Assembly: GCA_021018995.1 (NCBI GenBank)
Contig: CM037587.1
Location: forward strand, 90,021,251 to 90,085,250
Length of the DNA: 64,000 bases
Origin: Chloranthus sessilifolius
Taxonomy: Eukaryota > Streptophyta > Magnoliopsida > Chloranthales > Chloranthaceae
Direction: 5' to 3'
In this document: positions 53,674-64,000 of the stretch, one piece after another
Numbering within the stretch: position 1 is the first letter of the stretch
Layout of the letters: every line of letters begins with the position of its first letter
Notes under the pieces: model-generated
What the model was told of the DNA's origin: nothing
What the model saw: only the letters and a program-made list of their open reading frames with translations
Databases searched by the model: none
Program-made: the position numbers and the translations under genes

Positions 53674-55256
53674 GTGATCGTCATATTTTATGGTTAAATA
53701 CTTATACTTATCACCCTCGTAGTCATCATGACCCATTCATTGGTCGTACGCCTTCAATTCTTAAAATATTCTTAATACCTCTAATTTATCGCCCACCTTT
53801 TCTCACTCGGGCAATCTGATTAAATGACTAGTGACCTATCTAACCTCCTGCAAAAGCATAAGTAACCCCTGATCCTCATTTCCCTTCCCCCGCCATTGGA
53901 GGAGACGTTAGAACAGAAAAAAAATAAAGATGTTAAGTTCAATCAAAACTCATTATTCTTACGCTAGTAGGATGCTTTCAAAAAAATATACATATCAAAA
54001 ACTGAGTGAGAGCATTACGACGAATGAACAACTCAGGAAAGCATAAGTAGACAGTGAGGACATCCCTAGTAACATTACTAGAAGTGTATAAGCAACCTGT
54101 GAGGGCATCCCTGATGTCCCCATACTACTAGATGTTGTCGTAAGGTGGCGGGAGGAGGACAAACTCCTGTTAACCATATAATGTGAGATTTTGATGGTAC
54201 CGAAATATGACGAAGAGCTCAATTATACATCCCATATCCCTCTGAGAAAAAAATTGTTACCTATCCATTTTGGGAAGCATTAGATATGAACTATTTCCCA
54301 TATCACTGAGCCTTACCCCCCTCTCCTATTTTTATTTTCGGACGATAAATCAGAAGCTTTACAGGATGTTCCTAGAAATGAAACTGAAAACTGATGAACG
54401 ATGATTGATGCAATCACCTACTATACCTATCATACTTCTCTCTAATAACCATGGGATAGGATGACCACCACCCTAAGATAAACTGTTGTATACAACTAAC
54501 CTATTCAAAGAGACCTCCCCGGTTTGATGACAGCACCGGTCAACTTTTCTTCAAAACTAACTCACCAAATACTCATGACTGCTTATAGCCCTAAAGTGCT
54601 CATTTCGAAACCCAGAAAATCTCCATCCCATCTTGACGTTGGGGCATTTTTTTTGGATTAGAAGAAGAATTATATCAGAAGCACCAGCTTGTCCACAAAG
54701 AAGATGAGGAATGACGAAGTTACTATCCGGAAAGTGCTACCAAAGATACCATACTGCCAATCCTACCACGCTCCTACACTGGGGCATTTTTTTATTTTTA
54801 TTATTTTGTTATTATTTCTATCTTAGCTATTTGCTTTTCCTATTGTATTATTTTCATTCAAAAAAAGAAAAAAAAGCACATATTAATCTTTTGCTACCAG
54901 ACTCTGGTCTGAGACACTTACCTCCCTTGACAACTAGCAAGGGGGAGAGCAAAAACTACTGATAGCATTACTCTCACATGTGCAGATATGAAGCAACTTT
55001 CAACCATCACCGGGCTAGCTCAGGAAGCATCCAAGTCCCAATGACGATCGATGGCACTAAAGCAATTAAAAAGCAAATGTAGACGCAAGAGGTAACTAAA
55101 AGAAAAGGAACTAATCAGGTACATCTAAGCCAAAAATCTCTTTATATATAAAAAAAAATTTCTTTTCTTTATACACTTGTCACCAAGGGCATCCCCCCCT
55201 ATATATGTACAACTCACACACACACAGCAGAATATACATACACACACCCCTACTCC
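53674..55256. other. Outer Tat 3' region, non-coding
   Basis: Continuation of the outer element after the inner insertion. No coding frame is supported. It contains CTGGGGCATTTTTTT twice (54643, 54780), CATCCCT words and an AT-rich stretch at 54785-54880. Confidence 0.5.
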
Positions 55257-57121
55257 CTACGCTGCCGCTGAGATGGTCGATCACCGCTGTCCCCGGTATC
55301 ATCAGCTCAGAGGTCAACAGACTAGTCCTTTGAAAACACAATCCCTGCACCTGGAGTCCTTGGAAACTCTAGACGACGAGGCTCTGCTACAGAACCCTCC
55401 TCACTCGTCTGGCTAACAGACCGCCTGGATCAAGAACGAGGAGGATACCCCGCAAGAATATCATGAACGGCTAAATCCCTACGAGCATCATTTCTGATGC
55501 GATCATGTGACGTGTGACGAGACTGCCCAGTCAAGGATCCCATAGCCCTCAACTCCGAGCCATCAAGCTGACTAACCAACCTACGCACCCCTCGCTCACT
55601 CCTCGTCTGACGATACTGCAACCGATCTAGGGACACCTACATCTCCGCCCGCATCGTCCGATGTGCCACCTCTAACACCTCAGTCTGAGTCCTCTGTGTG
55701 ACCATCATCTTAATGACCAAGTTCTCTCGACTCTGCATCTCCCCGAGGATCCGTCTTGCCTCAGGAGTGGCGTGCGCCTGCGCCCGTGCTGCCTCTAGAC
55801 CTGCCTCCTCAAGCTAACGAACTTGCATAACCACACCAAGTCAAAGGAAAACTAATATATATACATGAACAAAAAAAGAAACTTTAGAAAGGAAACAATT
55901 ATACCAGATCCAGCCTCTCCTTCAAGAGTCGCCCAACCGTCTCAAAAGTCACTTGATCAGCAGGAGGCACGGAAGGAACAACGAACGTAGGCGGTTGCAA
56001 CAACAACAAACAAATACATTAGAAAAATACTATAATGACAAATAAACTACGAACATAATAACTAAAACATACTTGAGTAGGGATAGGAATAGACTCCTGA
56101 GGGGGAGCCTCAGGAGCGGAGTCCAGTACAGCCTGCACAAAGAGCCAAACAAACCAATACAAGACATATTAGAACAAAATAAAGATGAAATAACCTAAAC
56201 AGAATTATGCCACATAAAAAAAAACATACCTGACTCTCCGGGCACAAAGAGGCAGCAGTCACCTCCCTCGCCTGAAGATCCTCGGCAACCCGACGCTGAA
56301 ATACCGCATGATATTAGTAAGCTACTAAGAAAAGTGAAACAATGACACCAAACAAACTAATGCAATGACACAAATGAGATAAAAGATTAAATGGAACTTA
56401 TCCAATGATCTAGCTTGGCCCGAAGCTGAGCCTTCGCTATATCCTCCCAACTGGAGGAAGCAACTAAAGATGGATCAAATGCCCGAACGGAACCTCCAGT
56501 AGCGACCTCGGCTCTCTACGGATAACAATAAACACATCAGTCGACAAGCTCACAATGCTAACAATGCTAAATTATATTTATAAAGATGCTTACCAATCGA
56601 TCAATTTCAGATCGTAGGCTGGCCTCCACCTCTCGTAGACCCCACTAGCGATAAATCGATCGTCATCGATCGCAACCTCCCTCTCAGATTGTCCAAAATA
56701 AAATAAAATGAGACACCGCAACCATGTCAGAATGACCAGAAGACCGAGTCCACATAATACAAAAAAAACTATAAATTAACTCACCAGGAGCCGTCGAGTC
56801 TCCGCTAGCCAAGCCCCCAACTCACCCTTCGCTGCCCTAGCATGAGCAATCGAGGAGGCTAAGGAGTGCAACATGTCCTCATCCGGACGAGGAGCACACC
56901 CCATCTGCTCCATCGCCCTATGGAGGGCGTCTAATGCCCCCCTACTCAATCTCGAGCACCTCCTCCCTGACCCCTAACTAGTCAACCTCCAATACCTCCT
57001 CTCTAACTACCTCCCCAACAACGTCGGTCCGAGCCTCAGAAGTCTCACCCATCTCCGCCCCAAACGTCCTCTCTAACTCAGAAATAGTAATATCGTGCTC
57101 ACTAATACCCTCACCCTCCAT
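55257..57121 (-). pseudogene. Antisense multi-exon gene remnant of the outer Tat element
   Basis: Minus strand from an ATG at 57121 (MEGEGISEHDITISELERTF). Coding-like blocks alternate with short AT-rich gaps bordered by GT/AG. Blocks: 57121-56785 ending LGAWLAETRRLL|GTGAG; about 56682-56594 ending LRSEIDRL|GTAAG; about 56518-56402 (EVATGGSVRAFDPSLVASSS); about 56296-56231 (RRVAEDLQAREVTAASLCPE|GTATG); about 56133-56075; about 55998-55905 (VTFETVGRLLKERLDL|GTATA); and a last block from about 55825 to 55257 with a helical region (AARAQAHATPEARRILGEMQ) and a stop, then a basic C terminus. Gaps are about 60-120 bp. The protein looks like a long coiled coil; no named domain is recognised. Several stops and shifts are present, and one donor has lost its GT near 56402. 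Confidence 0.55.
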
Positions 57122-57311
57122 CCTAGAATGAAGAGCTCAACAAATGAAGAGAACAAAGGAAATGACGCCTGAAACGGACGGTCGGATAGCGAGATATCAC
57201 GAAAACACAAAAATTAGAGCACAAAGAAACAAGTAAATAGAGAATCAAAGACTAAAACGGATCGCGCGACAAAAATAAGAAAATTTTGAACTATTTACAA
57301 GACATGCCAAA

Positions 57312-57660
57312 ATTGCGCGCTTAAATCAATCACGCACCATTCACACTGCGTGTAATTCGGATAACACGACAGGTCCTAAGCGTGTAACCTAATCGTCGCT
57401 CGCCCAAACCAACCCGACCATCTGGTTGGGCGCAACCTACCAAACACGTAATCTCTTAAAGCGACCACACAGTGGCACACGAATGTCAATGGTCATCCAT
57501 ACAGTAACCAGCCACTGCCCTAATCACGCGCGCGGTATCATGCATTTAAATCGGTCAAATGACGGAAAACTGGCACTTAATGACATTTTGACGCTCTGAA
57601 CGCACGTCTACTCTCTAGCGCGTGATTAGTTTATGCGCTCGGCAACAAGCGCGCAATTCC
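57312..57660. promoter_or_regulatory. ATCACGCGC / GCGCGTGAT words upstream of the antisense gene
   Basis: Inverted words occur at 57312-57345 (TTGCGCGC, AATCACGCACC), 57521-57530 (AATCACGCGCGCGG), 57617-57627 (AGCGCGTGATT) and 57645-57657 (AAGCGCGCAATTC). They lie 190-540 bp upstream of the ATG at 57121. The same words appear in the outer LTR at 22208-22240. Confidence 0.6.
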
Positions 57661-59855
57661 CCAGAAAACACAAAAAATGCCCAGAACAGCTCGTTCTCAG
57701 GCCAAAATTCGGTGATATCTGATACTAATTATTAGCCTAAACCACGCTTTTGTAAATCCCGATCCAAAACATTCCAGACTTAAAGAAATATGCACCTCGA
57801 TAATTAAAAGAAAATGCTCCAAACTAAGACCAAATTAAACTAAAAAAATGCCCCAACACCATTTACGCACTCCAACCAAAAGTAAACAAAAAAAAACTTA
57901 CCCCAACTAAGGCAAAACTAAACAAGACAAATATCCCCATCGTTCATACACTCCAACTAAGCCCAAACTAAGTCAAAACAAAAAAATGCCCCTAACATGC
58001 CCCGATCCAAAATAAATAAATTAAACAAGTAAACCTCTCACTCAAAACAAATCAAATAAGCTATATAATAAACTAAACCTGAATTTATAAAATAAACTAA
58101 AATCATAATCACTTCATAAATAGATAAAAATAATTATAAAATACACCGAGGGCATACCCTCTGAATATACAGCTCGAATCCAGATTTATTCGAGAAACTA
58201 GAAATCTCGGAGAAGCCCAGAGGGGGGAAGCGCCCTGAACGAATTCTAACCGTAATAACCTCTTCCCCTTGCCTCGAGCCGGTAGAAAAGAAAGAGTGGC
58301 TCACGGAAAGCCACCCAGGACCTGCGGGATCCACCCTTAGAAGCTCACCTTGGAAACCATAACAAGCAAGAGCAACTAATACGAGATCTGCATAGCCTAT
58401 CGAGGAAAAATAGGCATCAGTCATGAGAATTCTGACCCTGCCTTATCCTTGGGTTTCCTTTCTACCACCTTTTTTTCCTCCATCTCTTCCCTTACCATGG
58501 CAGCAATTCGACTGCTACCCTGCATTCCCAATCCCGTCCATTCTCAATAATCCACTTAATAAGCACAACTCTTCGGGTCCAACACCCAAATATAAAAAAG
58601 AAAGAAAGAAAAGACATTAATGAACAAGAAAATGCCCAACAAAGAAAAAGCCCCAAAACTTTTAATCTCCAAACTTGAAATAAGACTCAAAACAACAAAA
58701 ACCTAAAACTTTTGGCTCACACATGTATAAACTATACCTCTTGAATTACCAAATGACAAGTGTCATACCTCTAAATCATTCCAATCTAATTAAATCTAAA
58801 CCAAACACATACCCCTCTTTGAAAGACCACGATCCATGATGAACTCAGATGAACCAATAATCACACAACACTTAACCCCCTAAGAAACACTAATCTCTCC
58901 AAGCCTCGATAAACCAAAAGGATTTAAACATTTGACACCCATTTAGAACCTTTAAAAAATCACACCTTTTAAGTCTCATGTTGGATCAAACAAAAGACCA
59001 AAACTCAAGTTAAATCAAACCTTAAACCAAACAAACTTAAAGAGAAGAAAAATAAATAAATAACTCTAAAGTGAGACCCTAACTTGTTTGGGACCAAAAT
59101 AAAATACCCCCAACAAACCAAACAGAACCAAGCGAACCCCCTAAACTAAACCCAATAAAGCAAAGTAACCTCGGGATAAGCCCTAAATAAATTTGAAATG
59201 AATCCTAAAACTTTAAATTAAATCCTAAAATAAATCAAACAAATCAGATAAATCCAACTAATCTGCTAATAAGTTTAAACGAATAAACAAGCGAAATAAA
59301 ACAAAAAAAATGCCTCTTTATTCATAACCCAAAATTTATACAAGTATCACCGGAGGCATACCTCTTGAATATACAACCCAAAACGAAAACCTAAAACTTT
59401 AACCTACAACCCAAAATGAAGACTGGATTAAAAACTGAGACGAAGTGAGGAGCAGACTCCGCTCTGAGCGTTCAATCAGAGACTTCAGGGAGAATTGGTT
59501 GGGAAACACATCCCTCCACTTACAACACCTGCTCTTTTGCTAACGTCGCCTCCTCCATCGCCGCCTCCTCAACGCTGCCTTCACTACTCCCTAAAAGGGA
59601 TCGATGTAAAGACTAGCGCCCTCATTCCCAATACCGCCCACTCCCAAAATAACGCCATCCACGAGCATCACCTCAGGACGGAGATCATATGAAATAACGA
59701 ATATAGGAAGAAACGACATCTCAATCGGATGGTTAGATCACCCAATATCATTAAAACATAAATTTCAGAACACAAGATATCCAAAAAAAGGTCAAAACTT
59801 GAGACTAAACTAGAGAATGAAAAATAAATTAAAGTTCCCTCGCTTATATAGAGTA
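57661..59855. other. Outer Tat element, largely non-coding
   Basis: Mostly A-rich sequence with AACTAAACCAAA-like words. A minus-strand open frame at 58424-58134 has hydrophobic, coding-like character (YADLVLVALACYGFQGEL) but matches nothing I know. A related context, GGCATACC-TCTTGAATATACA, occurs at both 58150-58172 and 59349-59376, so this part may contain a diverged duplication. Confidence 0.4.
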
Positions 59856-59859
59856 CAGA

Positions 59860-60130
59860 CTCAATCACGCGCTAGAGCACAGGCGTTTAACTTGATCACG
59901 CGCTAGGCACACAGCGCACAATCCAAAACACGCGCTATGACCTAAGCGCTCAATGAAACCATCGCCCGCGCCAACTGTGCGACACTCTGATCACGCGCAG
60001 GCTATAGGCCGCACAACCCAATCAAATGAGCGACTCACATCTCGCATTAAGAAAGGTCACCCATACACTGTCCTGCTGAAGCCTCAATCACGCGTAAGGA
60101 TTAGAGCGCGTGATCTAATCACACACACTC
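59860..60130. promoter_or_regulatory. Second cluster of ATCACGCGC words
   Basis: Copies occur at 59872 (AATCACGCGCTAGAG), 59895 (GATCACGCGCTAGGC), 59931 (ACACGCGCTATG), 59990 (GATCACGCGCAGG), 60088 (AATCACGCGTAAG) and the inverse GAGCGCGTGATC at 60103. Alternating with them are GCGCACAATCC and GCCGCACAACCC. If it serves a gene, that would be on the minus strand toward 59.7-58.1 kb, where I found none convincing. Confidence 0.6.
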
Positions 60131-60284
60131 CCACCTGCATAAACGACCCCTCGAGCCTGCTATCGCAGGCCCAAAAATAGGCGTGCAATTTTATTAAGTG
60201 ACCTAAACTAGGCACGTAATACCTGACTTTAGACGAAATCTACACCCTCACGCCTTTGTACCCCATCTTGGCCTAAATTCTGTT

Positions 60285-60945
60285 GTCCCATCGCGTAACC
60301 TCACAGGTTGTTCAGGCAGAAAAGGAAGACCTACTCACCTGTCCCATTGCGTACTCTCGCATGAGAAGGAAGCATTAACAACACCCATCCCCATCGCGAT
60401 AATGTGTACACATGCGATATCACCTCAATATCCAGTCCCATCGCAATAAATTAACCATACCCTTATGACCTATTGTGAAAAGCCAAAAGTAAATCGCCCA
60501 AAGATGAAGATAATCATGACGCGACTGTAACATGATTTCTTTTATAATCCAAGGCCTGCCAAAGAAAGACACCAAAGTCCCATCTCACAAATATCCCACC
60601 AGCGTCCCACCGCTAACTACACTCAGTCGACATCCCATCGTGAGCATCACTACCTAGAAAAAAGAAAAAAAAAAGAGAAGCTCAGATAGCACATGCCACA
60701 CCATATGACGAAAAGAGGGAAAGATTGATTATATCCCATCGCTAAGGCAAAGGACTCTCTCTCTCCCGAATTGATCCCCGCATCCCACTAGGACTCACCC
60801 AGCACACAGCCAGAGAAAAGGAGAATCCCCAAATCCCATCGCGACATCATTTCTCTCAAGATATCACATCACAATTGCCAAGCCCTGCCACAACAGACTT
60901 GAAGAGGAAAAATATCTCCAAAGTCTCATTGCGACACTACGGCGC
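60285..60945. repeat. About ten copies of a TCCCATCGCG word
   Basis: Copies of TCCCATCGCG and variants (TCCCATTGCG, TCCCATCGCA, TCCCATCGTG, TCTCATTGCG) lie near 60288, 60345, 60391, 60437, 60571, 60604, 60634, 60738, 60835 and 60932. Spacing is irregular, from about 30 to 135 bp. Most variants are C-to-T or G-to-A. Related words (CCCACTGTGCAG, CCACTGCGCAG) return at 63797-63957 beyond the solo LTR. Confidence 0.75.
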
Positions 60946-61241
60946 CACTAGACTGTACAAACTGCGCACAATCCAGGTAAGTATCACCCTCAGGTAAGTA
61001 CTACCAACCTTTTTTCTTTGTTTTACTCGATATTCCCCGTGAATATTTAGTTAGCTATGATTAAGTCAAATGTTTTAAAAACCCGCCTCTCTTGACTCAC
61101 AAATCACTGTAGTCCTCCCATAAGAGAAAATCATTAGTACTCGCCGAGAGGGTTAGACGGAGTATCCGGCATGCTAAGTGTCATCTTGACAACCACAATA
61201 ACGGTCGGGTCCACAAATCTCGTACCAGTGGATCTGCTCAG
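60946..61241. other. Outer Tat non-coding spacer
   Basis: No gene or strong repeat seen. It ends with CTCAG at 61237-61241, the duplicated target of the next insertion. Confidence 0.5.
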
Positions 61242-61704
61242 TGTTGGGGGATTTCAGTGTGCTGATTATTGTGTAATGATAAAAGCAAAATAAAAATAAA
61301 GTAAAATAGAGTATGGATTCAGCACATCTAAAATATCCTAGACCTACAAGATATAGGGTCCTTTGCAGCAAGTTTTAATAAGTAAGAGTTTGTCCCACAG
61401 GGAGTAGTGATCTAAACCTAGAGGGTGTATAGTAGACCTCCAGATCCGGCTACAGATCTGGCAATTCTAAGGAGAAAAAGAGCTTTTCGAGTGTCACTAG
61501 ATCTAATTTATAAAACTGAAATAAAACTAAACTAAGAGATGGAGGAAGATGAATGGTAAAATAAAATATAAAATGGGGAGAAATAGACAGCTAGGGCCTG
61601 GTTTTCATTGTAAAACAGATCAAGATCTGAGGATATGCAGCCATCCTTCATTTGGCTACAAGCACAAATGCAAGGTATAGAATCTGATTTAGACCGGTGG
61701 TTTA

Positions 61705-61845
61705 GAATGATCTTAAGGCTATGATCTATCCACTTAAATGGTCACAGATCATCCAATAGATTTCCTCCATTTCGATGGTTTGGATTAATCTTAAGGCTAT
61801 GATCTATCCACTTAAATGGTCACAAATCATCCAATAGATTTCCTC
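61705..61845. repeat. Direct repeat of about 77 bp, two copies
   Basis: ATCTTAAGGCTATGATCTATCCACTTAAATGGTCACA (shown here only by its ends ATCTTAAGG and GGTCACA) through ATAGATTTCCTCCATT occurs at 61713 and again at 61790. Confidence 0.9.
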
Positions 61846-62614
61846 CATTCCGATGGCTTCAATCAGAATAAGATAATCACTACAGATGTTGTGGATGCAA
61901 GGCCACAGGCACAGGCACCCACAGGCATATCAAACTCAAGGAAATCAGATGGTCATCAAGAGACCTACCAGTTAAGTGGGTGGGCTAGTCCCATCTACAC
62001 AAATCCGATCGAGAATCTAATGGGACCACAAGATCTTTAGATTTAATTAAGCTTTAAAATCAACAATTTATTACTTTAATCAAAAACAACTTACAATAAC
62101 ATTGTTCCCAGATCTGTAGTCTATGCATCGATCCACATTTCTTCATGCAAAAATTATAATTACAAACCAGATCTGAGCTACTATCTAGATCTAATCCAAC
62201 AGGCTGGATTAGAGAGAGAAGGGGGACGAAGAAAGAAAAATAAAACCTAAAACTAAACCTAAATGAGCTAAGGAGAACTCAGGCTATTCCTTTGTTCCTA
62301 CTTTCCTTGATGAAGAAAAACAGTAAAATAGAAGGGTATTTATAGGTATGCAGTGATCCATGTGTTTTGAGTTGTAGCGAATCAGAAGAGAGGATTTTAG
62401 TTTAAGCTTAGTCCCTATTTAAGAGTTTCAACCAATCAGAGAACAGATATGGATCTGGTTTTGTTTGTGCCCAGCTGAAGATAATTTGTTCCCGCCAAAA
62501 ATTAGTTCACTCCCATGTGCAGAATTTCCTGTGCATCGGAGTTCCCAGATTTGCCCCTGCCGTCCATTGATTTTTGCTGCTGCAACCTGAAGCTATCGAC
62601 AGGATTGTGGCTTC

Positions 62615-63215
62615 AACATATGCATTTGATAGGTTCAAGCTGGAGGACTGCTCGATAGGATCAACTGGAAGCTTCATAGAAGAGTTCGATAGGTTGCAGC
62701 TCCAGCCTTGAACCAATCAACAGGGTTAATACATGAAGTGCTCGATATGTTGCTGAAGTGAACCATTCGATAGGTTCATATTGCTGCATTTTGATAGGAT
62801 GAAGCTTGTAGTCCAAGGAACCCTTCGACAAGTTGGTGGATTGAGTCATTCGATAGGTTCAAAGCTGATACATTGAGGGACTGCTCGATAGGTACAAAAC
62901 TACAACATTCTTTAAGCATTCGATAGGTTGAATTGCAACCATTTGATAGGTTGAGCTCCAGCTTCATGAACCAACTGATAGGTTTATTGAAGCATTCGAT
63001 AGGTTCATTTTCAGCATCAGAACCTCTCGATAGGTTCAAGCAACCATTCGATAGGTTGGAGGACTCTATTGTTGAACTATGCGATAGGTTGGCAAACCCA
63101 GCTTTGCTCCACTTCGACAGGTTGTGACTCCAGTTTTTATGAACCAGTCGACAAGTTCATTGAAGCTTTCGATAGGCTCAATTGTTGCCACAAAGCACTG
63201 CTCGATAGGATGCAT
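62615..63215. repeat. About 20 copies of the TCGATAGGTT word
   Basis: TCGATAGGTTCA, TCGATAGGATCA, TCGACAGGTTG, TCGACAAGTT, TTGATAGGTT and similar lie every 20-45 bp. Copies are often preceded by CATT or CTGC and followed by words such as CAGC or GAAGC. The array shows no simple unit length, so it is a motif array, not a tandem satellite. Confidence 0.85.
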
Positions 63216-63481
63216 TTCTGTCTCAGCACTATTTGGCAAATGCTCTCTTCAGCTTATGAGCTTTAAGTGCAGCTTGCATCATTAACAACTCTTTTTCGGA
63301 CCATTGGGCTTCACCTACTTCAACTCCAAATGAATGGCTCCATTTTTTGTTCTTTGTGGCACTTTTTAACTGGATTTCTGCACTATGCTGCAATTTCTTT
63401 CTAAACACTATGCTGCAATTCTAAAGCTTAGCAAAAGCCAGGTTTAAAGGTGTAGAAAGTGGCAAAAATTAGTGATTAACA

Positions 63482-63766
63482 CTCAGCAACGTCTCGGAAG
63501 CCACATTTTCCGTCGTTTTACCACCGAATTGATCTTAAGTTAAAATCCCTAAAATTTTCAAAATTTCAAATTTCCTGAATTTTTTAAATCCCCTTACTTA
63601 AAAAAATAATAATAATAAAAGAGAGAAGAAAAGAAGAACCAAGCAACAAGATAAATAGACCCGACTCACCTTTCTTTAAATACTAAATGCCAAAAAAAAA
63701 ACTGATTAAGCGCCCCATCACCCGTACACAATAAATTGCACTTAAACTTGACCTTTAACTCCTAAG
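63482..63766. other. Outer Tat element, non-coding, beyond the solo LTR
   Basis: Begins with the second TSD copy (63482-63486). A-rich stretches, (AAT)n at 63603-63616. No gene. Confidence 0.5.
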
Positions 63767-64000
63767 ACCCCTGAACTAGCAATCAAGCGCATATCCCACT
63801 GTGCAGAATTGGATCAAGTGCATACTCCACTACGTAGAATCATTTGTTCAGACACATTAGGATTAGAATTCCTAACATACATGCTAACCCCTGAACTCGC
63901 AATCAAGCACATATCCAACTGCGCAGAATTGGATCAAGCACATACGCCACTGCGCAGAATCATTTGTTCAGACACATTAGGATTAGAATTCCCAACTTAG
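63767..64000. repeat. Tandem duplication, 120-bp period
   Basis: The block starting CCCCTGAACTAGCAATCAAG at 63767 is repeated 120 bp later (63887, CTGAACTCGC...), including TTGTTCAGACACATTAGGAT and AGAATTCC. The second copy reaches the window end. Differences between copies are mainly C/T and G/A (for example TGTGCAG versus TGCGCAG). Confidence 0.9.

Larger units (their letters stand above)
61242..63481. mobile_element. Solo LTR with TSD CTCAG
   Basis: From TGTTGGGGGATT at 61242 to GATTAACA at 63481, flanked on both sides by CTCAG (61237-61241 and 63482-63486). No internal genes, PBS or second LTR are present, so it is a solo LTR of 2240 bp left by unequal recombination. TTTGTCCCACAGGGAG (61389-61404) read on the minus strand (CTCCCTGTGGGACAAA) resembles the U5 end of Athila-type LTRs, which would orient it to the minus strand. 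It contains a 60-bp direct repeat (61705-61845: ATCTTAAGGCTATGATCTAT...) and the GATAGGTT array. Confidence 0.85.
21854..64000 (+). mobile_element. Outer plus-strand Tat/Ogre-like Ty3/gypsy element, 3' end outside window
   Basis: Starts with an LTR beginning TGTAGACACCCCC at 21854, followed by gag, protease, G-patch, RT, two RNase H regions and integrase, all on the plus strand and all degraded. It is interrupted by a minus-strand Tat element at 33156-53668 (TSD GCCCT) and by a solo LTR at 61242-63481 (TSD CTCAG). Beyond the inner element it continues with an antisense gene (55257-57121) and motif arrays. I found no second copy of the LTR before 64000. The extent past 53.7 kb is inferred from the TSD join. 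Confidence 0.65.

Overview
This is repeat-dense plant nuclear DNA, probably from a eudicot with a large, heavily methylated genome. I see no intact host gene, and no rRNA, tRNA or bacterial-type feature. Almost everything is nested LTR retrotransposon: Ty3/gypsy lineages that resemble Tekay/Del, Athila and Tat/Ogre, with a possible Copia LTR, a CACTA end and a weak LINE trace. Many reading frames are broken by single nonsense codons, often where CGA or TGG became TGA or TAG, as expected after cytosine-methylation decay. I did not identify the species.

Layout. (1) 1-18160: a minus-strand Tekay-like element whose 3' part lies off the left edge. It shows pol, protease, gag and a PBS at 3259-3274. 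Its long 5' LTR (3278-18160) was split by a 10.2-kb Athila-like element at 7566-17799, which has a perfect 5-bp target duplication (GCGAT). That Athila element has LTRs, a tRNA-Asp-type PBS, gag and a second ORF but no visible protease, RT, RNase H or integrase, so it is non-autonomous. (2) 18161-21853: a LINE-like trace, a CACTA end and a truncated minus-strand gypsy LTR. (3) 21854 to beyond 64000: a plus-strand Tat-like element with LTR, gag, protease, G-patch, RT, two RNase H regions and integrase. A second Tat-like element on the minus strand is inserted just behind its integrase stop (33156-53668, TSD GCCCT), and a solo LTR lies farther down (61242-63481, TSD CTCAG).

The most interesting unit is the inner Tat element. 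Between its pol gene and 3' LTR it carries two genes on the opposite strand. One is a plant-mobile-domain (PMD) gene readable as seven exons separated by six introns of 80-99 bp, all modelled in phase 0 (38237-40661). The other is a DUF7745-like coiled-coil gene (41384-42884). A 27-29-bp palindrome whose arms co-vary between copies occurs as small arrays in three places: the LTR upstream of its TATA box, upstream of the PMD gene, and upstream of the DUF7745-like gene. The outer Tat element shows a parallel plan: a many-exon antisense gene at 55257-57121 and a different motif (ATCACGCGC type) shared between its LTR and the antisense gene's upstream region. Because such genes lie antisense to the genomic RNA, their introns would survive retrotransposition. 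This suggests retroelements with two opposed transcription programmes linked by a shared family-specific dyad motif. The regulatory part is inference.
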